Source of the DNA: JBCCMA01 sp039026595
GTDB taxonomy: Bacteria > Pseudomonadota > Gammaproteobacteria > Steroidobacterales > JBCCMA01
Length of the DNA: 64,000 nucleotides
Assembly (NCBI GenBank): GCA_039026595.1
Contig: JBCCMA010000002.1
Span: forward strand, 27,813 to 91,812
Direction of reading: 5' to 3'
Within the stretch, counting starts at the first letter, position 1. Every line of letters begins with the position of its first letter. Below are positions 1-9,473 of the stretch, in pieces. Made by a program: the position numbers and the translations under genes. The notes beneath the pieces were generated by a model, which worked only from the letters and a program-made list of their open reading frames with translations, was not told the origin of the DNA and ran no database searches.

Positions 1-441
1 GAACGACCCTGGGCCGTAGTCGCAGAAGGTGCCCGCCGGGCAGTCAAACGAGAAGTAACACGTACAGGGCGGCTGCGCCGGATCCGTGCCCGTCGGGCCC
101 GGCTCGGTGAAGAACAGTCCACGCATAATGCCGAGGTCTACAAAGTTGGTGACGCCGTCCGAATTCAGATCGGTGAGCGGATCGTTCGTGAAGAACGAGG
201 CGCGCATGATGCCAAGATCCTGGGCGTTCACAGCCATGTCGTTATTGAAGTCGCCGTCGCACAGGTTGCCGTAGTGGTCCCCGTCTGCGTCGCGTTGCAA
301 TGGGTTAGCTACGAGCGTGCAATTGTCGCTGTTGTCATCGTAGCCGTCGCCGTCGCTGTCAAAAGTGTCTTGTGCCAGTGCTGACGCGGGCACGAAGGCA
401 ATGGCGAGCGCCAGAGCCTTGAGTCGATTGCTCAGTGTCAT
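1..441 (-). CDS. Secreted dockerin-like / thrombospondin type 3 calcium-binding protein (3' end outside window)
   Basis: The first 147 codons are visible; the C-terminus lies beyond the window edge. Residues 1-23 form a signal peptide (hydrophobic core, cleavage near ASALAQ). An acidic DSDGDGYDD-type stretch resembling thrombospondin type 3 repeats follows, then a duplicated dockerin type I-like block: DFNNDMAVNAQDLGIM and DLNSDGVTNFVDLGIM, each with the DxNxDxxVxxxDL calcium loop. A Cys-rich segment begins at the edge. A shine-dalgarno-like AGGA lies just before the ATG. Dockerins usually bind cohesins on scaffold or envelope proteins, but in non-cellulosomal bacteria the partner is generally unknown. 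The protein probably works outside the cytoplasm; function unknown. Confidence 0.75.
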   Translation of the reverse strand, partial: MTLSNRLKALALAIAFVPASALAQDTFDSDGDGYDDNSDNCTLVANPLQRDADGDHYGNLCDGDFNNDMAVNAQDLGIMRASFFTNDPLTDLNSDGVTNFVDLGIMRGLFFTEPGPTGTDPAQPPCTCYFSFDCPAGTFCDYGPGSF

Positions 442-727
442 GAGTCCTACCCTAAATGTTGTTGTCGGTCCGTCCCCTGAGAGATGCCACAGGATATCGT
501 GTTTGACCAAAAACCGCAGAAACATTTAGAAGCGCGCGCGAGTCGGCCGCAAATCATTGAAATAAAAACAAAAGGCGGAGTTTTCAGGGCTTCTCGCGCC
601 GCATTCTGGTCGTCAGCAGAGGCCACGGCATTGAAACTTGCGGACATAACCTGCCGCGGCGGTTGCCGTTGCGCCATCGTGCCCGGCCGCGTGCATCCCG
701 CTCCCCGCCTGAACCGAAACACGATCT
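442..727. other. Intergenic region between divergent genes
   Basis: This spacer separates the divergent dockerin-like and DCC-family genes and presumably carries both promoters. It contains an A-rich stretch near 560-585. I see no convincing RNA gene, hairpin terminator or conserved operator in it. Confidence 0.5.
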
Positions 728-1177
728 ATGGAGAACAAAGTGCACGACACCCGCCCCATGACGGTCTATTGGGACCGCTCCTGCTCGATCTGCCGGGCGG
801 AAATCGAGGCCCTCAATCTGACGGCCCACGGCTTCGAACTCAGCGATTGCTCAGCACCCGGCTTCACGGATGAGCACGCTGAGGCCTGCGGCATTACCGC
901 TGACGACATGTTGCAGTCGCTGCACATCTGCGACGCCGATGGCGTCTGGTACAACGGCGTGGACGCGTTCGAGATCATCTATCGGCGCGCGGGGCACACG
1001 ACGATTGCAAACTGGTTGGCCCGCCCCGGGCTGCGCCCGCTGCACGACCGGCTCTATGCCACGTTGGTCCGTCAGAGAGGCTGGATGGCTCGGCTCGGGC
1101 TTGCGCGACCGTGGTCGTGGCTGATCAAACGCCTTCAGGCCCGGCATGCCGCGCAAAACGCGAACTCCACGCCCTGA
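728..1177 (+). CDS. Thiol-disulfide oxidoreductase DCC family (DUF393) protein
   Basis: This 149-residue protein starts with the DCC family signature: a beta strand TVYWDR followed by a CxxC pair (SCSIC) near residues 19-22. The rest matches the family: a DGVWYNGVDAF motif in mid-protein and a C-terminal helical region rich in Arg and Trp. DCC proteins have a thioredoxin-like fold; they are predicted oxidoreductases, but substrates are mostly unknown. It lies 45 bases upstream of the ABC transporter genes on the same strand, but those appear to have their own start signal, so co-transcription is uncertain. Confidence 0.8.
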   Translation: MENKVHDTRPMTVYWDRSCSICRAEIEALNLTAHGFELSDCSAPGFTDEHAEACGITADDMLQSLHICDADGVWYNGVDAFEIIYRRAGHTTIANWLARPGLRPLHDRLYATLVRQRGWMARLGLARPWSWLIKRLQARHAAQNANSTP

Positions 1178-1210
1178 CAATCGTCAATAGCCCGGCAAGG
1201 CCGGGAGCGC

Positions 1211-1216
1211 TAAGCT
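1211..1216 (+). promoter_or_regulatory. Possible -10 box for a leaderless ABC ATPase transcript
   Basis: TAAGCT sits six bases before the GTG start at 1223, the distance expected if transcription begins at the start codon. No Shine-Dalgarno sequence is visible. No good -35 box is seen, so this is tentative. Confidence 0.3.
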
Positions 1217-1222
1217 CAAGGC

Positions 1223-2131
1223 GTGAACGTTCAAAACACCGATACAGCGGCCGAAGCCGTTGTTGCCAACGGGCTCGGCAAACGGTTCGGGCAAAAAAAA
1301 GCGCTTGACGACCTCGACCTGCGACTGGGTCAACGCGGCATCACCGCCATTCTCGGGGCGAACGGTGCCGGAAAGACGACGTTTATTCGCTGCGTCCTCG
1401 GGCTGACCCGCCACGACACCGGGTCGATCAGCGTGTTTGGTCATGCGCCCGGTAGCGCCGCCGCCCGATCGCGCACCGGCGTCATGTTGCAGGACGCCGA
1501 CCTCCCCCACCTGCTGACCCCGCGCGAACACCTGACCCTGTTTGCCAGCTACTACGACCGCCCGCTGGGCGTGGATCAGGCCATTGCGACCTGCGATCTG
1601 ACTGACTTTGCGGACAAGCGATACAAAAAACTGTCCGGCGGTCAGAAACGCCGTACCCAATTTGCACTATCGGTAATCGGTCAGCCCAGCTTGCTGTTTC
1701 TGGACGAGCCCACCACGGGGCTCGACACCGATGCACGCCGTACCTTGTGGCAAACCGTTCGCAACCTGGCCGACGCCGGTACGGCGATTGTTCTGACCAC
1801 ACATTATCTTGAAGAAGCCGATGCGCTGGCTGACCGAGTAGTCGTAATCCGCGACGGCAAAGTGCTGACGGACGCGAGTACACAAACCATTCGAGAGACC
1901 GTCGGCGGGTCATTAATCCGCTGCGTGACAACCGCCGCGCTCAACAGCGTCTCTGCTCTCGACGGCGTACGCAGCGTGCGCACCGAGGGGCGCTTCACCG
2001 AACTGCTATGTCATGACGCGCCGGCTGCCCTGCGCGCCTTGTTTGCGATCGACCCCTCACCTCAGGATCTGACCGTCAGTAAACCCAGCCTGGAAGAAGC
2101 CATCGCCGGCCTCGCCACGGTGACCCCATGA
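1223..2131 (+). CDS. ABC transporter ATP-binding protein
   Basis: This cytoplasmic ATPase of about 302 residues powers a two-gene exporter with the next gene. Walker A is GANGAGKT at 45-52, the Q-loop glutamine is about 90, the signature LSGGQ is at 137-141 and Walker B LLFLDEP at 157-163, with an H-loop in LTTHYLEEAD. It is most like the CcmA/DrrA/NodI group that pairs with ABC-2 permeases in drug or lipid-linked export. The start is GTG. The last codons overlap the ATG of the permease gene, which points to translational coupling. The substrate cannot be told from sequence. Confidence 0.93.
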   Translation: MNVQNTDTAAEAVVANGLGKRFGQKKALDDLDLRLGQRGITAILGANGAGKTTFIRCVLGLTRHDTGSISVFGHAPGSAAARSRTGVMLQDADLPHLLTPREHLTLFASYYDRPLGVDQAIATCDLTDFADKRYKKLSGGQKRRTQFALSVIGQPSLLFLDEPTTGLDTDARRTLWQTVRNLADAGTAIVLTTHYLEEADALADRVVVIRDGKVLTDASTQTIRETVGGSLIRCVTTAALNSVSALDGVRSVRTEGRFTELLCHDAPAALRALFAIDPSPQDLTVSKPSLEEAIAGLATVTP

Positions 2132-2862
2132 GGTGGGGTCGCGCTTTTGTGAACGAGGCGGGCGCCGAAGTGCTGAAAGCATGGCGTGCGCCGGAGTTTT
2201 TGCTGCCCACCATGTTGATGCCGGTGGCGTTTTTTACACTCTTCGCCGTGGTTGTGCCGGGATCGAGCGATTCGCCGGCCTACCTGCTGGCAACCTTCGG
2301 CGTCTTTGCGGTCATGGGCCCGGCGATCTTCGGGTTCGGCGTCGCGGTGGCCAACGAACGTGAGCGTGGCTGGCTTGATATCAAACGCGCATCCCCGGCG
2401 TCGGGCGGCTTGTATATCGCGGCCAAGCTTTTCGCGACCGTCTTTTTCGGGGCGCTGTCGCTGGCGCTGATATACGGCGTGGCCGCCTTTGTTGCCGGTG
2501 TCAGCCTGCCGACAGGCACGTGGTTCGCGATGATGCTGGTGCATCTGGCCGGCTCCGTTCCCTTTGCGCTGATCGGACTGACGCTGGGTTTCCTGTTGAG
2601 CGCAAACGGCGCGGTGGCCGTGTCCAATATCGTGTTTCTCGCGTTGTCCGCGCTGGGCGGTCTGTGGATCCCGGTGTTTGTTTTCCCGATCGCAATGCAG
2701 CGGTTTGCGACGCTGCTGCCAAGTTATCACCTGTCCGAGCTTGCGCTTGCCATCGGTGTGGGAGGGGATCGCCCGTCGGGTCTGCACGCGGGCGTCATAG
2801 CCATCATGACGGCTGTGCTGGCCGCGTTGGCCGCATTTGCCTGGAAGCGTCAGCGTGGATGA
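2128..2862 (+). CDS. ABC-2 type transporter permease
   Basis: A 244-residue integral inner-membrane protein with about six hydrophobic spans, the usual size of the single-permease partners of DrrA-like ATPases. The segment ANERERGWLDIKRASPAS resembles the cytoplasmic coupling region of ABC-2 permeases. Its ATG overlaps the end of the ATPase gene by four bases, and its stop overlaps the start of the amidohydrolase gene, so the three genes form a coupled operon. Exported substrate unknown. Confidence 0.9.
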   Translation: MRWGRAFVNEAGAEVLKAWRAPEFLLPTMLMPVAFFTLFAVVVPGSSDSPAYLLATFGVFAVMGPAIFGFGVAVANERERGWLDIKRASPASGGLYIAAKLFATVFFGALSLALIYGVAAFVAGVSLPTGTWFAMMLVHLAGSVPFALIGLTLGFLLSANGAVAVSNIVFLALSALGGLWIPVFVFPIAMQRFATLLPSYHLSELALAIGVGGDRPSGLHAGVIAIMTAVLAALAAFAWKRQRG

Positions 2863-4138
2863 ACCAAACGTTCTGCGTCGGGCGTTCACCATCGCCGCAG
2901 GCTGCCTTGTGGCTCTTGCACTGGGCGCCGCGATTTTTCTGCCCACGCCCGACCCGGACAAACGCGCCGGTGCGCTCGCCATCACCAATGCGCTGGCTTT
3001 CGATGGCGAGTTCTGGTGGGAAGACGCCACGCTACTGATTGAGAACGGTCGCGTTGTCGCGCTGGGCTCCGAAGTTGGCATTCCAACCCACGCACGCACC
3101 ATCGATGTGGGCGGCGCCACCATTCTTCCGGGGTTAATCGACGCGCATGTCCACAGCTACGGCGACGCACTGACCCAGCAATTGCGCTTCGGAGTCACCA
3201 CGGTTCTCGACATGTTCACGGCGCCGGGCTCACTCCCCGCATCCCGTGACGCCCGCGACAGCCTTGCGCCCAGCTCGCGGGCAGACCGATTCAGCGCCGG
3301 CATGCTCGCCACTGTCGCCGGCGGGCACGGTTCGCAGTTTGGTGTCCCGATCGAGGCGATCGACGCGTCTACGGATATCGAGAAATGGGTCGCAGACCGG
3401 CTAAGCGAGGGATCCGACTACATCAAATTGGTGTACATCCCCTACCAGCGACGACTTCCGAGCCTGACGCTTGCCACGGCCAAAACCCTGATCGACGCCG
3501 CGCACGACGCCGGCGTCATGGCGGTCGCGCACGTGTCGAGCGGTCGTGGCGCGCAGGACATGGTCGCCGCCGGGGCCGACGGACTGGTGCACATCTGGGC
3601 CGACAAACCGGTGGACGATGCGTTTATCGATGCGGCGCTTGCCGCAGACATCTTCGTGATCCCCACGCTCGCGGTTTTTGCGACCGCAGAGCGCTCGGGC
3701 GAAGGCGTAAGACTGGCGGAGGACCCGAATTTCGAGGACCGGCTGACCGATGCACAGGCTGCCAGCCTGCGCTCCGATTTCGGACTGCGCATTCCGGGAA
3801 TGCGCCTGCAGGCGGCCATCGACAACACACGGCGTCTTCACGACGCCGGTATTCCGATTCTGGCCGGCTCGGACGCGCCCAACCCCGGCACGGCGCACGG
3901 TCCCAGTCTCCATCACGAACTTGAGCTGCTGGTACGCGCCGGCCTCTCGCCCGCCGAGGCGCTGTCCGCGGCAACGGTCGTGCCGGCAGAGCGATTCAAT
4001 TTGCAGGGGCGCGGCGAATTGACAGAAGAGGCGCGCGCCGACTTTATCGTGGTCGACGGCGATCCCCGGGAGGACCCGACCGCCACCCGCGCGCTGCGGC
4101 ACGTGTTCAAAAACGGCGCCGACATCCCGCTGGACTGA
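2855..4138 (+). CDS. Amidohydrolase family protein, N-terminally membrane-anchored or exported
   Basis: A metal-dependent hydrolase of about 427 residues. An N-terminal hydrophobic segment (AAGCLVALALGAAIFL) suggests a signal anchor, so the enzyme probably faces the periplasm. Metal-binding and catalytic motifs are visible: GLIDAHVH at the start of the barrel, YIKLVY, AHVSSGRGAQD, GLVHIW and GSDAPNPGTAHG with the final Asp. The closest relatives by eye are imidazolonepropionase/prolidase-like amidohydrolases. I chose the GTG at 2855, which overlaps the permease stop; an in-frame TTG at 2837 is an alternative. Its place in the transporter operon suggests related substrates, but this is inference. 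Confidence 0.87.
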   Translation: MDEPNVLRRAFTIAAGCLVALALGAAIFLPTPDPDKRAGALAITNALAFDGEFWWEDATLLIENGRVVALGSEVGIPTHARTIDVGGATILPGLIDAHVHSYGDALTQQLRFGVTTVLDMFTAPGSLPASRDARDSLAPSSRADRFSAGMLATVAGGHGSQFGVPIEAIDASTDIEKWVADRLSEGSDYIKLVYIPYQRRLPSLTLATAKTLIDAAHDAGVMAVAHVSSGRGAQDMVAAGADGLVHIWADKPVDDAFIDAALAADIFVIPTLAVFATAERSGEGVRLAEDPNFEDRLTDAQAASLRSDFGLRIPGMRLQAAIDNTRRLHDAGIPILAGSDAPNPGTAHGPSLHHELELLVRAGLSPAEALSAATVVPAERFNLQGRGELTEEARADFIVVDGDPREDPTATRALRHVFKNGADIPLD

Positions 4139-4202
4139 TCGACCAGAATTACGTGCCCGATTTTCGGCGGCGCCGGGTGTGCGCATAGGTCACAATCTCA
4201 CC

Positions 4203-5246
4203 ATGTTGAATCAAGACGCTCTTTACGACGCACTGCTGGCCCGAGATGCGAGTCTGGACGGTCGGGCCTACGTGGCCGTCAGGACCACCCGCATCTTCTG
4301 TCGGCTGACCTGCCCGGCCCGCAAACCCAAACGTGAGAACTGCACCTTCTATAACGACGTCTCCGGCTGCCTTGAAGCGGGTTACCGCCCGTGCAAACGG
4401 TGTCAGCCACTGCGACCAGCGGGTGCGCTGGCCACACGAATGCAAAGTCTGATCGATGCGCTGGAGGCCGAGCCTGCGAAGCGCTGGAGCGAATCAACGC
4501 TGGTTGAACTTGGCCACGACCCCTCGACGGTGCGACGCCAGTTCCGAGAACACTTCGGCGTGACGTTTCTCGAGATGGCACGACTGCGTCGCTTGCGTCT
4601 CGGTGCCACCCGCCTGCGTGACGGCGACGCCGTGATCGATGCCCAACTCGATGCCGGCTTTTCATCCGATAGTGGTTTCCGGGATGCGCTCGCCCGGCTG
4701 CTGAACGTGGCGCCGGCGTCACTGACGGCCAACACAGCCGTCCGGGCAACCTGGATCGACACGCCCATTGGCGCGATGATCGCCGCGGGCTCGGAGGACG
4801 CTCTCCACGTGGTCGAGTTCTACGACTGCAAGGACCTGCCGCGCGAACTCCGGGCGCTCGGCAAAAAACACGGTCCGATCAGCCTCGGCGAGAACCGGAT
4901 CACCGCGTCCTTGCGAGACGAAATGTCGGCCTACTTCGAAGGACACGGCCGTACGTTCAGCACGCCCGTCAACGGCATCGGCACCGACTTCACCAAAACG
5001 GTTTGGCGAGCGCTTTGCGATATTCCTTACGGATCAACTGTGAGCTACGGGGAGCTGGCACAGCGTATTGGCAATCGAAAAGCGAGCCGCGCCGTTGCCC
5101 GCGCCAATGGCAGCAATCCGATGGCCATCATTGTGCCGTGCCACCGCGTGATCGCAGCGGACGGTTCGCTGAGCGGCTACGCGGGTGGCCCGTGGCGCAA
5201 GCGCTGGCTACTCGACCACGAGCGCCGCGTCGCCGGTTCGGGCTAG
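4203..5246 (+). CDS. ada: Ada-type methylated-DNA repair protein and transcriptional regulator
   Basis: About 347 residues with the Ada layout. The N-terminal zinc domain has Cys33, Cys37, Cys64 and Cys67 in the FCRLTC and RPCKRC motifs; Cys33 is the expected acceptor for methyl phosphotriesters. An AraC-type helix-turn-helix region follows (about 75-175). The C-terminal O6-alkylguanine methyltransferase domain has the acceptor Cys313 in PCHRV. The family repairs alkylated DNA and, once methylated, activates its own regulon. I chose ATG 4203; a GTG at 4179 is possible. The stop shares the palindrome CTAG with the stop of the convergent CHAT gene. Confidence 0.92.
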   Translation: MLNQDALYDALLARDASLDGRAYVAVRTTRIFCRLTCPARKPKRENCTFYNDVSGCLEAGYRPCKRCQPLRPAGALATRMQSLIDALEAEPAKRWSESTLVELGHDPSTVRRQFREHFGVTFLEMARLRRLRLGATRLRDGDAVIDAQLDAGFSSDSGFRDALARLLNVAPASLTANTAVRATWIDTPIGAMIAAGSEDALHVVEFYDCKDLPRELRALGKKHGPISLGENRITASLRDEMSAYFEGHGRTFSTPVNGIGTDFTKTVWRALCDIPYGSTVSYGELAQRIGNRKASRAVARANGSNPMAIIVPCHRVIAADGSLSGYAGGPWRKRWLLDHERRVAGSG

Positions 5247-7465
5247 TTCGCTGTGTAGATTGCGGTCGCGATCAGATCGCCGTCGCCGTTGTACAGCAAC
5301 GCGCGCACCTCGCCGGCCGACGCACGGACCGTCGAGTAGTCACGCAGATAGCTGCCACCGGCTTCGGCTTTCGCCGAGAAGTTGCGGGTCTTCAGTGTGT
5401 CGCCGTCCTGCTGATAGACCACCTGAAACCGCTCGGCATCGCCTGTAGGCTTGGTGTACCCCACATGCGTATGAATCGACGCGCTTTTCGCAAAACTGCT
5501 GGCGCCGCCACACGGTGATGTTGATGCGCAAAGGACGAACTTGTCGGCTGTGGTCCGACTGGCCAGGGCGTCCGCCGCGGCAAGTGTGGCCGCCGCCTCT
5601 GCATCCTGTGCTTCGGATGCGGCAAAGCCACGCACGCGCTCGAACTCCGTTTTCCAGTCGTTGAAGGCACCGATGCGCTCTTCCAGAAGCGCCGTTTTCG
5701 GGTCGAGCGTTCGCGCGCGCTGCCGCGTCTGAAGCAGGGCGTCCAGCAGCGTCTTCTGCTCGTTGACACGTGCGATCGCATCCGGTCCCAGCCGGGATTC
5801 CGGCAGATCATCCAGCCCATCGAGCGCGTCGCGTGTACTGACCGGTTTGTCGCCTATGCGCGCCAGCGCATCATCCATGGCCTTGACCACGGCCGGGTCG
5901 AGGACCACTTCGACATTTGTGGTGAACAGGAAGGGTTCGGTCTGATCCAGCGTCTCGACCGACGCGATGACCTCGTAGGTGCCCGTTTCAATTCCGCTGA
6001 CCGCGACCTGCCACGCGTTATTCACTATGGCGGTCTCGCCAACCTCAATCCCGGTCACACCAGAGGCACCCCGGATTTCCACGCCGTACTCCGCTACGTC
6101 GGACCGCGACACCTCGTCCTTCGCGAGCAAGAGACGTACTTTGGTTGTGTCACCCACGAAGGTTCGGTTTTCGTCCGACTCGAACTTGAAGGCGGTGCTC
6201 GATGGTGACAGGACGATCCAGATGAATGCGGCAACGATCAGGCTCAGCACCGCCAGCGCGCCGCCCACTGCCCCTTTCAGCGCACTGCCACTGCCGGCCG
6301 CTGCGGGTGCTGCCGCGCGCGTCTGCGTATCGAGAGGGGCAGGCTCGGGGTCGCGGGTTTTGAATAACTGACCGTCGGGGGCGCGCATGTACAACACGGG
6401 CGTACCCCATTCGAGCGAACCCTGCCGTCCTGAGAGGATGGCTTTGCGACCCTGCGCGGTGGCCTCATCCACACCGAATCCGTCCACCAACCGGGGATAG
6501 AACGCCTTCGCAAAATCGATCGCCGCCTGATCCGAGATCGGAAACTGCATGGCAAGAACCGCCGGCATGCCCGCCATGACCAGACGATTCGCAACGCCGG
6601 CAAACGGCTCCTCCGTTCCCACGCGGCCGGTATCGCACGCGTTCAGGAAAACCAACTGGATGGACTGGGCGTCGCGCAGCAGTGTGCCGAGCGTCGAGGC
6701 GTCCATCAGCACCGCTTCGTTGTTGTCGTCCTCAAGCACCAGCGCGCCGGCGCCCGTGACCGGATCGTGGGTGCCATGGCCCATGTAGTGAAGCACGTGG
6801 TAATCATTGTTGATCAGCCGCTCGCGCAGATTGTCCGGCGTGGCCGCGGTCAGAAAGTCAACGCGAACGTTGGGGTCCTTCGCCCAACTGTTCTCGATCA
6901 ACTGGCGCTCGCGGTCCAGATCAAGCGGATGGACGCCGTCCGGGTTCGACATGACCACCAGAATCCGCAAGCGGCCTTCGAGCGGTTGTTTTGTGGTGGG
7001 TCGCTGGACCTCCACGTAGCGCACCAGAGGTGTCTGGTGGCTCAGCGTCAGGTACTCCATCGTGTCTTTCTCGTACACGTACTCCCAGGGTACCTGCGCG
7101 AGCTTGCTCACCTCCGGGTCATCCAGATTCAGGTGAAGCTTGATGCGCAACCCGGTATTGGGATCCTGCAGCGATGAGTACGAACGGTCGTACATGCGTC
7201 GGACATTGCCGGTGAACAAAGAGCGGAAGAGCTCGGAGCCAATCTCTTCCGGCGATGCGGTGGCTGCCGGCTGATCGAACACCGCTTTGCGGGTCGCTTC
7301 GCCTCGAAACGCCCCACTCAGATTGTTGAGCTGGGCCGCTGATTCACGCAGGTCGTCGGGGAGCGTGATGTGCGCATTCGCCGAACCGGCCGGGGACTCG
7401 ACCGCCACATCAAAGCCATCGTCCCGTTTGTTCAGGATGCGGATATTGAAATCTTCGTAGCGCAT
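5243..7465 (-). CDS. CHAT-domain cysteine protease with transmembrane segment and C-terminal extracytoplasmic-type region
   Basis: A 740-residue protein. The N-terminal 360 residues contain a CHAT (caspase HetF-associated with TPRs) protease domain: the catalytic His is H230 in HYMGHG and the catalytic Cys is C277 in LNACDTG. A hydrophobic span at about 400-419 would anchor the protease domain on one side of the membrane. Beyond it lie an Ig-like stretch (about 425-535), an acidic helical region and a C-terminal domain I do not recognise with three cysteines. It starts 12 bases after the metacaspase stop, so the two are co-transcribed. CHAT proteases act in bacterial immunity and regulated cell death; the role here is not known. 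Possible topology: cytoplasmic protease, periplasmic C-terminus. Confidence 0.88.
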   Translation of the reverse strand: MRYEDFNIRILNKRDDGFDVAVESPAGSANAHITLPDDLRESAAQLNNLSGAFRGEATRKAVFDQPAATASPEEIGSELFRSLFTGNVRRMYDRSYSSLQDPNTGLRIKLHLNLDDPEVSKLAQVPWEYVYEKDTMEYLTLSHQTPLVRYVEVQRPTTKQPLEGRLRILVVMSNPDGVHPLDLDRERQLIENSWAKDPNVRVDFLTAATPDNLRERLINNDYHVLHYMGHGTHDPVTGAGALVLEDDNNEAVLMDASTLGTLLRDAQSIQLVFLNACDTGRVGTEEPFAGVANRLVMAGMPAVLAMQFPISDQAAIDFAKAFYPRLVDGFGVDEATAQGRKAILSGRQGSLEWGTPVLYMRAPDGQLFKTRDPEPAPLDTQTRAAAPAAAGSGSALKGAVGGALAVLSLIVAAFIWIVLSPSSTAFKFESDENRTFVGDTTKVRLLLAKDEVSRSDVAEYGVEIRGASGVTGIEVGETAIVNNAWQVAVSGIETGTYEVIASVETLDQTEPFLFTTNVEVVLDPAVVKAMDDALARIGDKPVSTRDALDGLDDLPESRLGPDAIARVNEQKTLLDALLQTRQRARTLDPKTALLEERIGAFNDWKTEFERVRGFAASEAQDAEAAATLAAADALASRTTADKFVLCASTSPCGGASSFAKSASIHTHVGYTKPTGDAERFQVVYQQDGDTLKTRNFSAKAEAGGSYLRDYSTVRASAGEVRALLYNGDGDLIATAIYTAN

Positions 7466-7477
7466 GACGTTCCCCGT

Positions 7478-9442
7478 CTAGTGTTTTTTTCTGACCTGAA
7501 AACCGCGACTGATCGCCCGCCAGTCGTCGGTGGACGTATCCTGAGGCGCGCTGTCCCATCGGCCCGCTCGTGTTGTGGGCCCAAAGTACGCCGCGCTGAA
7601 GAGCGCATCGAGTCGGGACGTGCCGCTGATTGAACGCGTGCCGCTCTGGCTAAGCCAGCGAAAATCCGTCTCATCCCGCGTAAAGAATGCCTTGAAGGTC
7701 TCCGCAGCCTGGTCGCCCTCAACCTCCGCTTCCCACGCCAGACGTAGCGCGTTGTCGTCCATCGCAAGCCGAATCCGATTGCCCGCGGCGAGTTGTTCAC
7801 CGCCGCGTTGCTCCGGGAACAGCACGGAGATCCCGCCCGCCAGCTCAAAATCGAGGATGGAAAAGAACACCGGAAACGCCTCGTGGTTGACGATCTCAAG
7901 GCCGATGCGGTCGCCGTCTTCAAAAATGCTCCCGCCGCCGTTTGCGGTCTGCCAGTCGTCGTCTGCGTGACGAAAAATATTGAACTCGACGTTCAGGCGA
8001 CTTTGCGGGTTATCGAGCGTCAAGGCATTCCGGTATCTGGCGAGCGTGCTCAAGTTGGCGACCAGACGGTCCACGGCGTCGGCGTCTTCGCGCGGTATAA
8101 CGGGCATGGCCAACTGACCTTCGACATTGGTACACACCCAACTCGCTGACTCGATCGCCGGCATTTGCGGTGCGGGGTCCGACGCGTCGGCGGCGTTGCG
8201 GGGACCGCAGGCGTACACGGTAAAGTCCGTTGCGCCATCTTCCCGCGTGGCGAGCAATGACGCGGATTCAATCGCACTGCGCAGCGCGCTCGCATCGGAA
8301 TCGCCGCTTTGTATGTCCACATGCATTACGAACTGATCTGGTGCGCCCTCGATCTCGACGCATCGCCCCTCGGCCACCGCCACGCCGGGCTGCTCGACGA
8401 TCACGGCCTGGCTTGAAAGCGCCGACACCGACTCAATCCTGAGATCGGCATCGAATGATTCACCCGGCTCCTTCGCGCCCGGCGGATAGGCCCGCCAGAG
8501 GGACCCGACCCGAAGGCCGTGTGCTGCGCCGCCGCGCAGCGTGATCTTCTCCCCGTCTACCTTCTCGATGGCCACAAAACGCATGGGCGCCAGATCCCGC
8601 GTGCCAAACAGTTCACGGTCCTGCGTACCCTCAATTTGCGGGTGCTGATTGTCGTAGCGCGCGTGAATGCGATTGCGCGCGTGCTCGAAAACGTCGCGGA
8701 ACGTACTGCCGGGCACCGCCGACGTCAGGGCTTCGGTCAGGTAATGCGTCAGTGCGCCGGTCAGGAATGACTCGTCCCCGCGCGTAATTTTAAATTCGCG
8801 TGCGCGTTCGTCGTCGCGGCACGCCGACATGACCAGGTATTTGTCACTCGCTGCCATGAAGCCCCCGGGGCCACGCGTGGCGGGCGCAGACCGTGTTGTG
8901 TCGCCGACCGATCTCAGCGTGAGGCCAAGTTCATCGAGCGAGCGATCATCGTCCGGGACCGATCGCGTGCGATCCGCCGAAACGTCTCGGGTGATCGTGC
9001 CGCTGTGGCAGCAGTCAAAAACAAGCGTGACGTTCGCCGTCTTCTCAGTGACCGATTCAATCCACGTCTGAATATCGTTGTCCGGGATATCCAGATTGGG
9101 ATGCGGCCGGCGGCCGCTGTCGTACGGCATGATCGTACTGTCTTTGCCGGATGCTTCGTCCGGATCGGTCGTGCGACGCCGCGAACCGTGGCCGCTAAAA
9201 TGAAACACAACAACGTCATCCTGACCCACGCGCTCTGTGAGCGCGGCCATCGCGCCGCGGATACCGGCCTCCGTGGCCGCCTCGTCCAGCAGGTACACGA
9301 CGTTTTCCGACTCAAACCCGAAGTAGTTCTCTAGCACGCTACCGACGAGGCGCGCATCGTTTACGCACCCCCACAGTTTGTATTGCTCGCCAAGCTGCGG
9401 ATAGTTGTTTACGCCGATCAGCAGCGCATGTTTCCTGGGCAT
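7478..9442 (-). CDS. Metacaspase-like (peptidase C14) protein with C-terminal DUF4384-like domain
   Basis: A 654-residue protein with no signal peptide. The caspase-fold domain covers about 1-280, with catalytic His85 in HFSGHGS and Cys145 in DCCHSG. GCVND (Cys26, Asp29) and the Asp143 before the catalytic pair match the acidic pocket residues that give metacaspases Arg/Lys specificity rather than the Asp specificity of animal caspases. The middle region is unassigned; residues about 510-595 resemble DUF4384, a domain often attached to bacterial caspase-like proteins. It lies between the repeat-peptide gene, from which it is separated by a terminator, and the CHAT gene. A GGGGGAA sequence before the ATG may serve as ribosome binding site. 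Confidence 0.9.
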   Translation of the reverse strand: MPRKHALLIGVNNYPQLGEQYKLWGCVNDARLVGSVLENYFGFESENVVYLLDEAATEAGIRGAMAALTERVGQDDVVVFHFSGHGSRRRTTDPDEASGKDSTIMPYDSGRRPHPNLDIPDNDIQTWIESVTEKTANVTLVFDCCHSGTITRDVSADRTRSVPDDDRSLDELGLTLRSVGDTTRSAPATRGPGGFMAASDKYLVMSACRDDERAREFKITRGDESFLTGALTHYLTEALTSAVPGSTFRDVFEHARNRIHARYDNQHPQIEGTQDRELFGTRDLAPMRFVAIEKVDGEKITLRGGAAHGLRVGSLWRAYPPGAKEPGESFDADLRIESVSALSSQAVIVEQPGVAVAEGRCVEIEGAPDQFVMHVDIQSGDSDASALRSAIESASLLATREDGATDFTVYACGPRNAADASDPAPQMPAIESASWVCTNVEGQLAMPVIPREDADAVDRLVANLSTLARYRNALTLDNPQSRLNVEFNIFRHADDDWQTANGGGSIFEDGDRIGLEIVNHEAFPVFFSILDFELAGGISVLFPEQRGGEQLAAGNRIRLAMDDNALRLAWEAEVEGDQAAETFKAFFTRDETDFRWLSQSGTRSISGTSRLDALFSAAYFGPTTRAGRWDSAPQDTSTDDWRAISRGFQVRKKH

Positions 9443-9473
9443 GCTTCCCCCGAAATTGCCCGTATGCGGGACG

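Noticed and set aside
2062..3123. A 353-residue open frame on the minus strand
   Set aside because: It is opposite the ABC permease and amidohydrolase genes and has antisense-type composition.
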